Translations under genes and position numbers: made by a program
Shown here: positions 1-8,744 of the stretch, piece after piece
Layout: each line of letters begins with the position of its first letter
How positions within the stretch are numbered: the first letter of the stretch is position 1
NCBI RefSeq assembly: GCF_001886735.1
Contig: NZ_CP018076.1
Span: forward strand, 434,001 to 498,000
Origin: Sulfitobacter alexandrii
GTDB taxonomy: Bacteria > Pseudomonadota > Alphaproteobacteria > Rhodobacterales > Rhodobacteraceae
Direction of reading: 5' to 3'
Length of the DNA: 64,000 nt
The notes under the pieces: generated by a model
The model's input: only the letters and a program-made list of their open reading frames with translations
Told to the model about the DNA's origin: nothing
Databases searched by the model: none

Positions 1-752
1 CAACCGTCGAGGATCTGCTTGACCTGCTGGCGCTGAAGCCCGTCCTGCGACCCGCAGAGATCGCATGGGATGATCGGATAGTTCATTGCGGCACTGAATT
101 TCTCGCAGTCCGCTTCCGCCACGTGCGCAAGGGGGCGGTACACGAAAAGGTCGCCTTCCTCGTTCACCAGCTTGGGCGGCATGGTCGCCAGCCGTCCGCC
201 GTGGAACAGGTTCATGAAGAAGGTTTCGAGGATGTCGTCACGGTGGTGCCCCAGGACGACGGCGGAACATCCTTCCTCCCGGGCGATCCGGTAAAGGTGC
301 CCGCGCCGAAGCCGCGAACACAAGGCGCAGAAGGTGCGGTTTGCCGGCACCTTGTCCATCACGATGGAGTAGGTGTCCTGGTACTCGATCCGGTGGGGCA
401 CGCCCATCTTTTCAAGGAAAGCGGGCAGGACCGTCGCCGGAAAGCCGGGCTGCCCCTGATCGAGGTTGCAGGCCAGGATGTCGACGGGAAGCAGCCCGCG
501 CCACTGCAATTCGTGCAGGACCGCAAGCAGGGTGTAGCTGTCCTTGCCGCCCGACAGGCACACCAGCCAGCGCGCGCGGGGGGCGTCCGGGTCATGCGCA
601 TCGGGGGCGATCATGCCGTACTGCTCGATGGCCTCCCTTGTCGCGCGCACGATCCGCTTGCGGAGCTTCTTGAACTCCGTCGTCTGCGGTGCGCCCTGGA
701 ACAGCGCGTGGATTTTTTCGGGTTGGTCGAGCATGCCGTCGCAGTAGTCCAT
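1..752 (-). CDS. ttcA: tRNA 2-thiocytidine(32) synthetase TtcA (C-terminus outside window)
   Basis: TtcA thiolates cytidine 32 of certain tRNAs using ATP and an iron-sulfur cluster. The translated frame starts at the ATG at 752, preceded by a purine-rich GGGGCGGGGC, and shows the PP-loop SGGKDS at about residues 67-72, then two CxxC pairs (C142/C145 in FCALC and C230/C233 in PCDLC), which is the TtcA pattern. About 250 residues are present; the family is usually near 290, so the last few dozen residues lie before position 1. It is transcribed away from the hydrolase gene at 868. Identity is firm; the start could be slightly different. Confidence 0.93.
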   Translation of the reverse strand, partial: MDYCDGMLDQPEKIHALFQGAPQTTEFKKLRKRIVRATREAIEQYGMIAPDAHDPDAPRARWLVCLSGGKDSYTLLAVLHELQWRGLLPVDILACNLDQGQPGFPATVLPAFLEKMGVPHRIEYQDTYSIVMDKVPANRTFCALCSRLRRGHLYRIAREEGCSAVVLGHHRDDILETFFMNLFHGGRLATMPPKLVNEEGDLFVYRPLAHVAEADCEKFSAAMNYPIIPCDLCGSQDGLQRQQVKQILDG

Positions 753-867
753 TGCCCCGCCCCGATCAAGGACGCGATGCAGGGCGCCCGATAGCTTTCG
801 CGCGAAACGCGCATGCGTGCTATCCTGCCGGGATATTACCGACCCCATTTGAAAAGGAATTTGACCC

Positions 868-1770
868 ATGAGGCTCTTTGCGACGCGGCGCACCTACAAT
901 GCGCAAACCCACCGTTTCACCAACAACGCGGCCGCGCTCACGCGGTATGTCATGATGAACGAGACCGCCGGGCCGGTCGGCAGGGGCGGCATCATCTCTC
1001 GCGAGGACTGGCACCGCGAAGTGCTGCGCGCCGCGGACAGCCGGGAGATCCTGTTCTACGTGCACGGGTTCAATACCTCGCAGACGACGATGCTGGATCG
1101 GCAGGCCGCACTGGAGCGGGGGGTGCGCCGCCACGGATTCCGGGGTGCGGTGGTGGGGTTCGACTGGCCGAGCGATGGCAATGTGCTGGCCTACGATTCG
1201 GACCGTACCGATGCAAAGAAGGTCGCCCCCTACCTGGTCACTGAGGTGATCGGGCTGTTTCTCAACGAGACGCCCCGGTTCAAGATGCATGTCCTGGCCC
1301 ATTCGATGGGGGCCTACCTCGCCCTGCGCGGGTTCTCGGGTGTCGGCGACGCGCCCGGCGCGCGTAAATGGGGCGTGGATCAGGTGGTGTTCGCCGCGGC
1401 TGACATCGACACGGAGTGGATGCGGCAGGGGGCGTGGGGGAGCCTCGTGATGGCGCGTCGGGCCAGCAGGCTCACCAACTATTACAACAACAATGACGCG
1501 GTGCTGCAGCTTTCCGGCGATTTCATCAACGGCGGGCGCCGGCGCGCGGGCCGAAAAGGGCTGCCCGATCTCGTCGCAACTGACCAGGTCGACGTGGATG
1601 CGACGCGACGGTATGCGGCCTTTCCGCAGAAAGGGGCGCAGATCTCGCACCGGTTCTATTTCGATGACGATACCTTCTTTCGCGATGTTGCCCTGACTGT
1701 GGCCGGGACGGCGGCGCAGGCGATGCCGACACGACAGATCACCGACGGTGACGCCGTGCTCATGTCGTGA
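868..1770 (+). CDS. alpha/beta hydrolase of the DUF900 type
   Basis: A 300-residue cytosolic-looking protein with no signal peptide. The oxyanion strand reads FYVHGFN near residues 63-69 and the nucleophile elbow AHSMG places the catalytic serine near residue 146, the layout of the DUF900 esterase/lipase-like family. The start ATG follows AAAAGGAATTTGACCC, an acceptable ribosome binding site. It sits between divergent ttcA and convergent yidD and has no operon partner. The substrate cannot be told from sequence; members are annotated only as putative esterases. Confidence 0.82.
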   Translation: MRLFATRRTYNAQTHRFTNNAAALTRYVMMNETAGPVGRGGIISREDWHREVLRAADSREILFYVHGFNTSQTTMLDRQAALERGVRRHGFRGAVVGFDWPSDGNVLAYDSDRTDAKKVAPYLVTEVIGLFLNETPRFKMHVLAHSMGAYLALRGFSGVGDAPGARKWGVDQVVFAAADIDTEWMRQGAWGSLVMARRASRLTNYYNNNDAVLQLSGDFINGGRRRAGRKGLPDLVATDQVDVDATRRYAAFPQKGAQISHRFYFDDDTFFRDVALTVAGTAAQAMPTRQITDGDAVLMS

Positions 1771-1798
1771 CCGGGTGTCTGCCGTGGGGCCGGCGGCC

Positions 1799-2023
1799 TC
1801 ACTTCGGCGGCACGGGATCGTAGCCGCTGCCGCCCAACGGATGACATCGGCCGATCCGGCGCATCGCCAGCCAACCGCCCCTGAGACCGCCGTGAGTCCT
1901 GAGCGCTTCGAGCGCGTAGGCGCTGCAGGTCGGCTGGTAGCGGCAGTTGAAGCCGACCCAGGGGCTGAAGACCAGCCGGTAGCCCCTGACCGGCAGGGAC
2001 AGCAGGCGGGCAAGGGGGGTCAT
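1799..2023 (-). CDS. yidD: membrane protein insertion efficiency factor YidD
   Basis: A 74-residue protein with the YidD hallmark: a hydrophobic N-terminus followed by [14 protein letters not shown] and a [24 protein letters not shown] tail (shown only in part here). YidD assists YidC-dependent insertion of inner-membrane proteins. Its start overlaps the rnpA stop by four bases, so the two are translationally coupled. The rpmH-rnpA-yidD order is a classic bacterial arrangement. Confidence 0.95.
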   Translation of the reverse strand: MTPLARLLSLPVRGYRLVFSPWVGFNCRYQPTCSAYALEALRTHGGLRGGWLAMRRIGRCHPLGGSGYDPVPPK

Positions 2024-2454
2024 GCCGAAGGTCCGTGGAGCCGGGAGAGCGCGCGATCCAGATCGGTCCGCAACCGGGAGAACGGAAGGTTGGCCGTGGC
2101 GTCGCGCCGTCCGATCAGCACGTAGTCGTGCCCGGCCCGGCCCTTTTCCGGCAGGTCGAGCCTCGCAATCTCCCTCAGGCGCCGCTTGGCGCGGTTGCGG
2201 GCCACCGCATTGCCGACCTTCTTGGAGCAGGTGAACCCGACGCGCACCGCCTCGGGGTCCGTCGTCTCGTCCGGCCTGCGCCTGCGCATCTGCAGGACGA
2301 AACCGGGCATCGCCACGTGGCTGCCGCGCGAGGCGCGCAGGAAGTCGGCGCGCTGTGTGAGGGTCTGCAAGCGCAAAGAAACCGCCGGAGGATGGTTCCC
2401 CGGACTGGCGATGCTGCCGTCCACGGGGGCCTCCGGCGGTGTCATGCAGTGCAA
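2020..2454 (-). CDS. rnpA: ribonuclease P protein component
   Basis: Protein subunit of RNase P, which matures tRNA 5' ends together with the M1 RNA. The RNP signature is clear: [18 protein letters not shown] at about residues 78-95, preceded by RVGFTCS. The open frame begins at 2454, giving 144 residues. The family averages about 120, so the first 20 or so residues are uncertain; a start at the second methionine (MTPPEAP, three codons in) is equally possible. It lies 12 bases downstream of rpmH and overlaps yidD by four bases, forming one operon. Confidence 0.95.
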   Translation of the reverse strand: MHCMTPPEAPVDGSIASPGNHPPAVSLRLQTLTQRADFLRASRGSHVAMPGFVLQMRRRRPDETTDPEAVRVGFTCSKKVGNAVARNRAKRRLREIARLDLPEKGRAGHDYVLIGRRDATANLPFSRLRTDLDRALSRLHGPSA

Positions 2455-2466
2455 GACGCGGCGCGT

Positions 2467-2601
2467 TTAGGCGCTCAGCGACTTCCGGCCCTGGGCGCGG
2501 CGTGCGTTGATGATCTTGCGGCCGGCCTTGGTGGCCATGCGCGCACGAAAACCGTGACGACGCTTGCGGACAAGGTTCGAAGGTTGGTAGGTGCGTTTCA
2601 T
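2467..2601 (-). CDS. rpmH: 50S ribosomal protein L34
   Basis: A 44-residue basic protein beginning [18 protein letters not shown] and ending GRKSLSA, the near-invariant L34 sequence. The open frame extends 16 codons further upstream, but the MKRTYQP start at 2601 is universal in the family and is preceded by GGAGATCGACGCG. It heads the rpmH-rnpA-yidD operon. Confidence 0.97.
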   Translation of the reverse strand: MKRTYQPSNLVRKRRHGFRARMATKAGRKIINARRAQGRKSLSA

Positions 2602-2905
2602 CGCGTCGATCTCCAATAGGTCATGAAGGCCGCAGATTCGGCCCGTCACGTCAATTCAGACCCGCTCTCTAGTCAGGAAGCGGATGCAAGTCAAACCCCG
2701 GGGGGCGGTTTTCCCGCGGCTTTGCAACAAATTTTCCGATCAGAGGGGCAAATATTTCAATTCCTTCCCTTCCGGCGCCGATGACGCCGCAAATGCCCGT
2801 TCCGGTTCAATGCCCCGTGATCGGGGTGGGCGGGGACCCGGTTCCGTATCATGTGTGGAAGGGCGGGGGCGACAGATCCGGGGCGATGGAATGGAAGTGA
2901 GCGAC
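2602..2905. other. divergent intergenic region between rpmH and the TVP38 gene
   Basis: About 300 bases without a supported gene. It must carry the rpmH promoter (minus strand) and a promoter for the TVP38-flavoprotein pair (plus strand). The stretch near 2725-2765 is unusually AT-rich for this genome and is the best promoter candidate. No repeat or RNA gene was recognised. Confidence 0.5.
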
Positions 2906-3637
2906 ATGACCGACAAGAACAAGGGGTCCGGCTGGCTGCGCTATGCCCCCCTGATCGCCATCGCCTTGGTGGCGGCCGTCGGGGCGTTCACCCTGCGCGA
3001 CTACCTGGGTTTCGACGCGCTGCGCGACAATCGCGAAGCGTTGATCGCCTTTCGCGACCAACATTACCTGGCAACCGTGATCTGTTTCCTGGCGGCCTAC
3101 ATTGCGATCGTGGCCTTTTCCCTTCCCGGCGCCACCGTCGCCACGCTGACGGGCGGCTTCCTGTTCGGCACGGTGATCGGCGCGGCGTTCAACGTGACGG
3201 CGGCGACCATCGGGGCGACGCTGATCTTTCTCGCCGCGCGCATGGGGCTGGGCGAGGCGCTGAGGGCGCGGATGGATGCCTCCGAAGGGCTGGTGGCGCG
3301 GATCCGCAAGGGTCTGGATGAAAACCAGTGGTCGATGCTGTTCCTGATCCGCCTGGTCCCCGCCGTGCCATTCTTCGTGGCAAACCTGATCCCGGCGTTT
3401 CTGGCTGTCCCGATCCACCGGTTCGTGATCTCGACCTTTATCGGGATCATGCCGGGGGCTGTCGTCTATACCTCCGTGGGCGCGGGGCTGGGCGCCGTCT
3501 TCGAACGCGGAGAGACGCCGGACCTTGGCATCATCTTCGAGCCGCATATCTTGTTGCCCATCCTCGGCCTTTGCGCCCTGTCGCTGCTGCCGGTCGGAAT
3601 CAGATTGGCCACAGGCCGGAAGGACGTGATGAAATGA
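2906..3637 (+). CDS. TVP38/TMEM64 family (DedA-like) membrane protein
   Basis: An integral inner-membrane protein of about 243 residues with roughly five to six hydrophobic segments. The central FSLPGATVATLTGGFLFG and the later RLVPAVPFFVANL motifs are typical of the TVP38/SNARE-associated family. The ATG at 2906 was chosen because GGAAG lies eight bases ahead; an in-frame ATG at 2891 is the alternative. Its stop overlaps the next start (ATGA), coupling it to the flavoprotein, a pairing that recurs in proteobacteria. Transport substrate unknown; lipid scrambling or small-ion movement has been proposed for the wider superfamily. Confidence 0.85.
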   Translation: MTDKNKGSGWLRYAPLIAIALVAAVGAFTLRDYLGFDALRDNREALIAFRDQHYLATVICFLAAYIAIVAFSLPGATVATLTGGFLFGTVIGAAFNVTAATIGATLIFLAARMGLGEALRARMDASEGLVARIRKGLDENQWSMLFLIRLVPAVPFFVANLIPAFLAVPIHRFVISTFIGIMPGAVVYTSVGAGLGAVFERGETPDLGIIFEPHILLPILGLCALSLLPVGIRLATGRKDVMK

Positions 3638-5052
3638 ACCGGATCAAGACGGACATACTGGTGATCGGCGCAGGCTCGGGCGGGCTGTCGGTCGCGGCAG
3701 GCGCCGTTCAGATGGGGGCGGACGTCGTCCTTCTGGAAGCGAACGAGATGGGGGGCGACTGCCTGAATTACGGTTGCGTGCCGTCGAAGGCCCTGATCGC
3801 CAGCGCCAAGGCCGCCCACGCGCAGCGGAACGCGGCGCAGTATGGCGTCGAGGAGGCGCCGGGGGCCGTGGACTATGCGGCGGCAAAGGACCATGTGGCC
3901 GACGTGATCGCCCAGATTGCACCGGTGGACAGCCAGGAGCGTTTCGAGGGCCTTGGTGTGCGCGTCATCCGCGAATACGGGCGCTTCATCTCGCGCGACG
4001 AGGTGCAGGCGGGGGACACGATCATCAAGGCCCGTCGGATCGTGATCGCCACCGGTTCGTCCCCTTTCGTGCCGCCGATCCCGGGGCTGGACGAGGTGCC
4101 GTATCACACCAATGAAACCCTGTTCGACCTGCGCGAGAAGCCGGATCACATGCTGATCATCGGCGGCGGTCCCATCGGGATGGAAATGGCGCAGGCCCAT
4201 GCCAGGCTGGGCTGCAAGGTCACGGTGATCGAGGGCGACAGGGCGCTGTCCCAGGATGATCCGGAGGCCACCGCAGTGGTGCTGCAGCGCCTGCGCGCGG
4301 AGGGCGTGACGATCGAGGAGAATACCAAGGCCGCGCGGGTCGGCGGCAGCGCAGGTTCCATCGAACTGGAGACCGAAGACGGCCGGGTGTTCAAGGGCTC
4401 TCACCTGCTGGTGGCCGCCGGCCGCCGCGCGAACACGGCAGAACTGGATCTCGAAAAGGCCGGGGTCCAGTCCGACGCGGAGGGGGTGACCGTCGACGCC
4501 GGCCTGCGCACCTCCAACCGTAAGGTACACGCCATCGGAGACGTGGCGGGCCGGCTGCAGTTTACCCATGTCGCAGGCTACCACGCCAATGTCATCATCC
4601 GTAGCATGCTGTTCGGTCTGCCGTCCAAGGTGCGCATGGTACAGATTCCATGGGTCACCTATACCGACCCGGAACTGGCGCAGGTCGGCCTGACCGAGGT
4701 GGAGGCCAAGAAGAAACACGGGCCCGGACTGGAAGTGGTGCGGGTCGATTACGAGGACAACGACCGGGCCCGTGCCGAACGGCGCACGACCGGCTTCATC
4801 AAGGTGATGGTCGTGCGGAACAAGCCCGTCGGCGCCACGATCGTCGGTTATCAGGCCGGGGAATTGATCGGCATCTGGGCGCTTGCGCTGGCCAACAACA
4901 TCAAGATGGGCCAGATTGCCGGTATGGTGGCCCCCTATCCGACGATCGGCGAACTCAACAAGCGCGCGGCTGGCGCCTACTTCGCCCCGCGTCTGTTCGA
5001 AAGCGACATGGTGAAACGTGTCGTGCGCTTCGTGCAGCGGGTCCTGCCGTGA
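3634..5052 (+). CDS. FAD/NAD(P)-dependent disulfide oxidoreductase, MerA-like
   Basis: A 472-residue class I pyridine nucleotide-disulfide reductase. It has an N-terminal FAD fold (GAGSGG, residues 12-17), a redox-active CLNYGC pair (C43, C48), a NAD(P) fold (IIGGGPIGMEMA) and a C-terminal dimerisation domain. At the place where glutathione reductase carries the catalytic histidine (HPT.SE) it reads APYPTIGE, with tyrosine, more like mercuric reductase and its relatives. It lacks the N-terminal HMA domain and the C-terminal cysteine pair of true MerA, so mercury reduction is not supported. Coupled to the TVP38 gene. Confidence 0.9.
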   Translation: MNRIKTDILVIGAGSGGLSVAAGAVQMGADVVLLEANEMGGDCLNYGCVPSKALIASAKAAHAQRNAAQYGVEEAPGAVDYAAAKDHVADVIAQIAPVDSQERFEGLGVRVIREYGRFISRDEVQAGDTIIKARRIVIATGSSPFVPPIPGLDEVPYHTNETLFDLREKPDHMLIIGGGPIGMEMAQAHARLGCKVTVIEGDRALSQDDPEATAVVLQRLRAEGVTIEENTKAARVGGSAGSIELETEDGRVFKGSHLLVAAGRRANTAELDLEKAGVQSDAEGVTVDAGLRTSNRKVHAIGDVAGRLQFTHVAGYHANVIIRSMLFGLPSKVRMVQIPWVTYTDPELAQVGLTEVEAKKKHGPGLEVVRVDYEDNDRARAERRTTGFIKVMVVRNKPVGATIVGYQAGELIGIWALALANNIKMGQIAGMVAPYPTIGELNKRAAGAYFAPRLFESDMVKRVVRFVQRVLP

Positions 5053-5115
5053 CGGAAGCGGCCTGCGCGCCGGGGCGCGACAGCCCGCCCGCCGTCCCGC
5101 CGGGGTGACGCAGAG

Positions 5116-6501
5116 ATGCTGAACTCCCTTTCCGGACGTCTGCTGGTCCTGACCACCGTCTTCGTCATGCTGGCCGAGGTGCTGATCTTCGTGCCGTCCA
5201 TCGCGCGGTTCCGCGAGGATTACATGTTGCAACGGCTGGAGCGTGCGCAGATCGCCTCGCTGGCGCTTCTGGCCGATGACATGCTCGACCCGGAGCTGGA
5301 GGCGGAACTGCTGGAGAACGCAGAAGTCTTCAACGTCGTGCTGCGCCGGGATGCCGTGCGCCAGTTGATGCTGTCATCCGAAATGCCGCAGGCGATCTCG
5401 CAGACGTTCGACCTGCGCAGGGCGACCCCGCTGACGCTGATCGGCGACGCCTTGATGCGGCTCTTCAAACCCGAGAACGAGGTGATCCGTGTCATCGGTG
5501 CCCCGGTCAGGGACGCCGGGCTGCTGATCGAGATCACCATGGAAACCGCGCCGATGCGCATGGCGATGATCGACTACGGCATACGGATTCTCATCCTCTC
5601 CGCCGTCATTTCTGCGATCACGGCGACCCTGCTGTTCCTGACCATCCGGGCGATGTTCCTCAAACCCGTCAAGCGGGTGGTGGGACATATCCAGCGCTAT
5701 GCCGAGGCCCCGGAAGACGCCCGTCGCATCATCGAACCGGAGGCCGGCGTCACCGAACTGCGCGAGGCGGAGGTGGCGCTGCGCACGCTCCAGACCGAAC
5801 TGACGCAGGCGCTGAAGCAGAAGGAGCGTTTGGCGCAGCTCGGCTCCGCCGTGAGCAAGATCAGCCACGACCTGCGCAACATCCTCAGCACCGCACAGCT
5901 TTTCACCGACCGGATCGAAACCTCGGAGGATCCGGCGGTCAAGCGGCTGGCGCCAAAGCTGGTGGGCTCGATCACCCGGGCGGTGCACCTGTGCGAAAGC
6001 ACGCTGGCCTTCGGCAAGGCCGAGGAACCGGGGCCGACCCTGACCGTCGTGCCGCTGGCCGATCTGCTGGAAGAGGTGATCGAGAATGAACGCCTTGCCG
6101 TGCAGGACCATGACATCACCCTTCGGTCCGAGATCGCGCCGGGTCTCAAGGTGCGCGCCGACCCGGAGCATCTCTACCGTATCCTCAGCAACCTGACACG
6201 CAATGCGCGGCAGGCGCTGATGGCGGTGGGGAAGGGCGGCGAGATCGTGCTGCGCGCGTCCGAGACCGACAGCAGCTGGAACATCGAGGTGATCGATACC
6301 GGCCCCGGACTTCCGCCCAAGGCCTTGACCCACCTCTACAAGCCATTCCAGGGCGGCACCCGAAAGGAAGGGTCCGGCCTGGGCCTTGCCATCGCGGCGG
6401 AACTGGTGCGCGGCCATGGAGGAGAACTGAAGCTCGTGGGGAGTGACGCTTCCGGCACCTGTTTCTCTGTCTGCCTGCCGAAAGGCGACAGCGCCCGCTG
6501 A
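5116..6501 (+). CDS. two-component sensor histidine kinase
   Basis: A 461-residue membrane kinase. Two transmembrane segments (about residues 8-30 and 155-178) enclose a periplasmic sensor region of some 120 residues, followed by a HAMP-like linker, a HisKA helix with phospho-acceptor H251 in KISHDLRN, and a HATPase domain with the N box NLTRNARQAL and G boxes DTGPGLP and GSGLGLAIA. No response regulator is adjacent, so its partner is elsewhere. It follows the flavoprotein by 63 bases and may be cotranscribed. The signal is unknown. Confidence 0.9.
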   Translation: MLNSLSGRLLVLTTVFVMLAEVLIFVPSIARFREDYMLQRLERAQIASLALLADDMLDPELEAELLENAEVFNVVLRRDAVRQLMLSSEMPQAISQTFDLRRATPLTLIGDALMRLFKPENEVIRVIGAPVRDAGLLIEITMETAPMRMAMIDYGIRILILSAVISAITATLLFLTIRAMFLKPVKRVVGHIQRYAEAPEDARRIIEPEAGVTELREAEVALRTLQTELTQALKQKERLAQLGSAVSKISHDLRNILSTAQLFTDRIETSEDPAVKRLAPKLVGSITRAVHLCESTLAFGKAEEPGPTLTVVPLADLLEEVIENERLAVQDHDITLRSEIAPGLKVRADPEHLYRILSNLTRNARQALMAVGKGGEIVLRASETDSSWNIEVIDTGPGLPPKALTHLYKPFQGGTRKEGSGLGLAIAAELVRGHGGELKLVGSDASGTCFSVCLPKGDSAR

Positions 6502-6578
6502 CGGAGAGCAGGAAATCTTCCACAGGTCGAAACAGGGGCTTGCAAACCCCCGCCGGGGCCACTAAACCGCCCGACAGT

Positions 6579-6655
6579 GGACCGATAGCTCAGCTGGATA
6601 GAGTACTTGACTACGAATCAAGGGGTCGGGGGTTCGAATCCTCCTCGGTCCGCCA
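6579..6655 (+). tRNA. tRNA-Arg, anticodon ACG
   Basis: A complete cloverleaf: acceptor GGACCGA (6579-6585) pairs with TCGGTCC (6645-6651), discriminator G and an encoded CCA (6653-6655). The anticodon arm CTTGA/TCAAG holds loop CTACGAA, with ACG at 6613-6615. The T arm is GGGGG-TTCGAAT-CCTCC. The wobble A would be edited to inosine by TadA. It is followed at once by an intrinsic terminator. Confidence 0.97.
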
Positions 6656-6681
6656 CTACCCAACTTACTTCGATATGAACG

Positions 6682-6702
6682 AGCCGCTTCGAGCGGCTTT
6701 TT
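6682..6702 (+). terminator. intrinsic terminator of tRNA-Arg
   Basis: A 7-bp stem AGCCGCT/AGCGGCT with a TCG loop (6682-6698) runs directly into five T residues, 27 bases after the tRNA CCA end. Confidence 0.9.
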
Positions 6703-7050
6703 CGTTTGGGTTAGCGGGATTCAGCGACCGCTTCCGTATCACCCGAGTGCCTTTCGATGACCTCTGCACATATTCCTTGGGTGGAGCAAAATGTGCAGGG
6801 ACTTTGATTGTGTTGCCGGGGAAAGCTCACAGGATGACACTCTGGCCTGTCGGGTATTCTGAGTGCGGGTGGAACTCGCGCCTGTCTCTTTGCCGGCCCC
6901 TGAGAGGGCAGTTGACGCCCGATCGCATCCATGTCCTCTTCATCGGCCATCCAAGACTCCAAATGTCCTGAACGACCAGTTCATGACAATGTCGGGCCAG
7001 CACGTCGCAATTCAGCAACCGCAGCGCCGAACTCATATGCATTCTTCTTC
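6703..7050. other. gene-poor segment between tRNA-Arg and the siderophore importer
   Basis: About 350 bases of lower GC with no convincing gene. Two short overlapping minus-strand frames exist (6711-6962 and 6827-7042) but neither has a clear ribosome binding site or recognisable motif. The codon use and the position next to a tRNA suggest decayed mobile or foreign DNA; I could not identify the source and saw no copy of the tRNA 3' end as a direct repeat. Confidence 0.35.
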
Positions 7051-7803
7051 TCAGACCTGGACGATTGCTTGGCCACCCTTGCGAAGCACGCCCGCATCCG
7101 TCCCGAAGACCTCGCGCAGGAGGGCCTCCGTCACGATCTCACCGGGCGCGCCGCAAGGGCCGAGCTGCCCGCCCGCCAGCGTGATCATCCGGTCGGCATA
7201 GGCGGCCGCGTAGTTGATGTCATGTAGCACGACGACGACCGTGCGTCCGTGGTCGTCGGCCAGCGCGCGCAGGGTCCGCATCAGCGACCGGCTGGCGGCG
7301 ATGTCGAGGTTGTTCAGCGGCTCGTCCAGCAGGACCACCTCGGTATCCTGCGCAAAGACCATCGCCACGAAGGCGCGCTGCCGCTGTCCGCCGGACAGGC
7401 TGTCGAGCGACCGGTGGGCCAGTTCGCCGAGATCGAAGGTCTCGATGGCGCGTGCGACCTGGGCATGGTCCCCCGGCCCCGGCCGGCCAAGATGGTGCGG
7501 ATAACGCCCGAAGCCGATGAGTTCGGTCACCGTCAGGCGCGGGGCGACCTCGGTGGTTTGAGGCAGGATCGCCAGCCGCCGGGCCAAGTCGCGGCTGGGG
7601 GTGCGGGTCACGTCGAACCCGGCGACTTCGATCCGGCCCATTTGCAACGGAACCAGGCGCGCGACGAGGCTCAGCAGGGTCGATTTCCCCGCCCCGTTCG
7701 GCCCTACCAGCGCCGTCACCCCGCCGGTTGGAACTTCCAGCGTCACGTCCGAAAGGATGGGCTGGTCGCCGTAGCTGTGTGACACGTCGCGGATCGAGAT
7801 CAT
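7051..7803 (-). CDS. iron-siderophore ABC transporter ATP-binding protein (CeuD/FecE type)
   Basis: A 250-residue cytoplasmic ATPase that powers siderophore uptake. Walker A is GPNGAGKST, the signature is LSGGQRQRAF, Walker B VVLLDEP, and the H loop is VVVLHDINYA. The start at 7803 overlaps the stop of the second permease by four bases. It is the last gene of a four-gene operon, SBP-permease-permease-ATPase. Confidence 0.94.
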   Translation of the reverse strand: MISIRDVSHSYGDQPILSDVTLEVPTGGVTALVGPNGAGKSTLLSLVARLVPLQMGRIEVAGFDVTRTPSRDLARRLAILPQTTEVAPRLTVTELIGFGRYPHHLGRPGPGDHAQVARAIETFDLGELAHRSLDSLSGGQRQRAFVAMVFAQDTEVVLLDEPLNNLDIAASRSLMRTLRALADDHGRTVVVVLHDINYAAAYADRMITLAGGQLGPCGAPGEIVTEALLREVFGTDAGVLRKGGQAIVQV

Positions 7804-8744
7804 GGGCGCAGGCTCCGGAACAGCAGCAGGATGAAGACCGCGCCCCCGGCCACGTCGACGATAACGGACAGCGGTGTGGAGAGGTGCAGCACCCGCTCGA
7901 GAATGGCCTGACCGCCGACCAGCGTGATCATCGACACCAGCGCGGCAGAAGGCAGCAGGACGGCGTGGTAGGGCACCGGCGTCAGCACATGGGCGATGGC
8001 CGCGACGATCAACCCGAGGAACACGACCGGCCCCACGAAGGCGGTGGAGACCGAGACCAGCACGGCCACCACCACCAGCACCTGCAGGTAGCCGCGACGG
8101 GGGTCCTCGCCGAGGTTGATTGCCGCGTCGCGCCCCAGCGCCAGCACGTCCAGACGGTGCCGCATCCGCCAGGCGGCGGCGAGCCCCAGCAGGGTCAGCA
8201 GGGCCGCAACGGGGAGAATCTCGGTGTCGATCACATTGAAGCGCGCGTAGCTCGCCACCTGGATCACGGAGAATTCGTTGGGGTCGATCATCCGCTGCAG
8301 GAACCCGTTCCCGGCGCGGAACAGGCCCGACAGGATCACGCCTGTCAGGATCATTCGGATCAGGTCCTGACGCGCCTCCAGCAGCAGCGTGCCGAACAGC
8401 AGCAGCGAGGCGGCGACCATGATCAGGCTGGCAATTGCGAAGAATACCAGCGGCGGCAGGTCGGCCAGGGCGAAACCGCCGATCGTGTGCACCGCGACGG
8501 TAACCAGCAGCACGTAAAGCCAGTCGAACCCCATGATCGCCGGGGTCAAAATGCGGTTCCCGGTGATGGTCTGGAACAGCACGGTCGCCGTGCTGACCGA
8601 CGCGCCGACCAACAGCAGCGCCGCCAGCTTGGGAGCACGGAAGGGCAGAATGAAGTCCCACCCCGCCCGCGCGCCAAGCGTGAGGTAGCCAAGGCAGCAG
8701 AGCACGAGCACGCCCGCAAGCAGGCCAAGGGTCCTAGCGTGCAT
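7800..8744 (-). CDS. iron-siderophore ABC transporter permease (CeuC/FatC type)
   Basis: A 314-residue FecCD-family inner-membrane permease with about nine hydrophobic segments. The run LLVGASVSTATVLFQTITGN and TPAIMGFD is characteristic of the CeuC/FatC/VctG subgroup, which pairs with a CeuB-like permease to import catecholate or related siderophores. It overlaps the upstream permease by 11 bases and the ATPase by four. Confidence 0.92.
   Translation of the reverse strand: MHARTLGLLAGVLVLCCLGYLTLGARAGWDFILPFRAPKLAALLLVGASVSTATVLFQTITGNRILTPAIMGFDWLYVLLVTVAVHTIGGFALADLPPLVFFAIASLIMVAASLLLFGTLLLEARQDLIRMILTGVILSGLFRAGNGFLQRMIDPNEFSVIQVASYARFNVIDTEILPVAALLTLLGLAAAWRMRHRLDVLALGRDAAINLGEDPRRGYLQVLVVVAVLVSVSTAFVGPVVFLGLIVAAIAHVLTPVPYHAVLLPSAALVSMITLVGGQAILERVLHLSTPLSVIVDVAGGAVFILLLFRSLRP

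Noticed and set aside
3634-5052. Mercuric reductase
   Set aside because: It has no HMA domain, no C-terminal cysteine pair and no mer genes nearby.
3466-5232. 588-codon minus-strand frame opposite the flavoprotein
   Set aside because: Antisense to an obvious FAD reductase; composition is shadow-like (His, Arg, Asp rich).
6633-6655. Attachment site formed by the tRNA-Arg 3' end
   Set aside because: I found no second copy of the tRNA 3' end in the window and no integrase gene.
6703-7050. Transposase or integrase gene next to tRNA-Arg
   Set aside because: The short minus-strand frames show no catalytic motif and no terminal repeats; at most a remnant.
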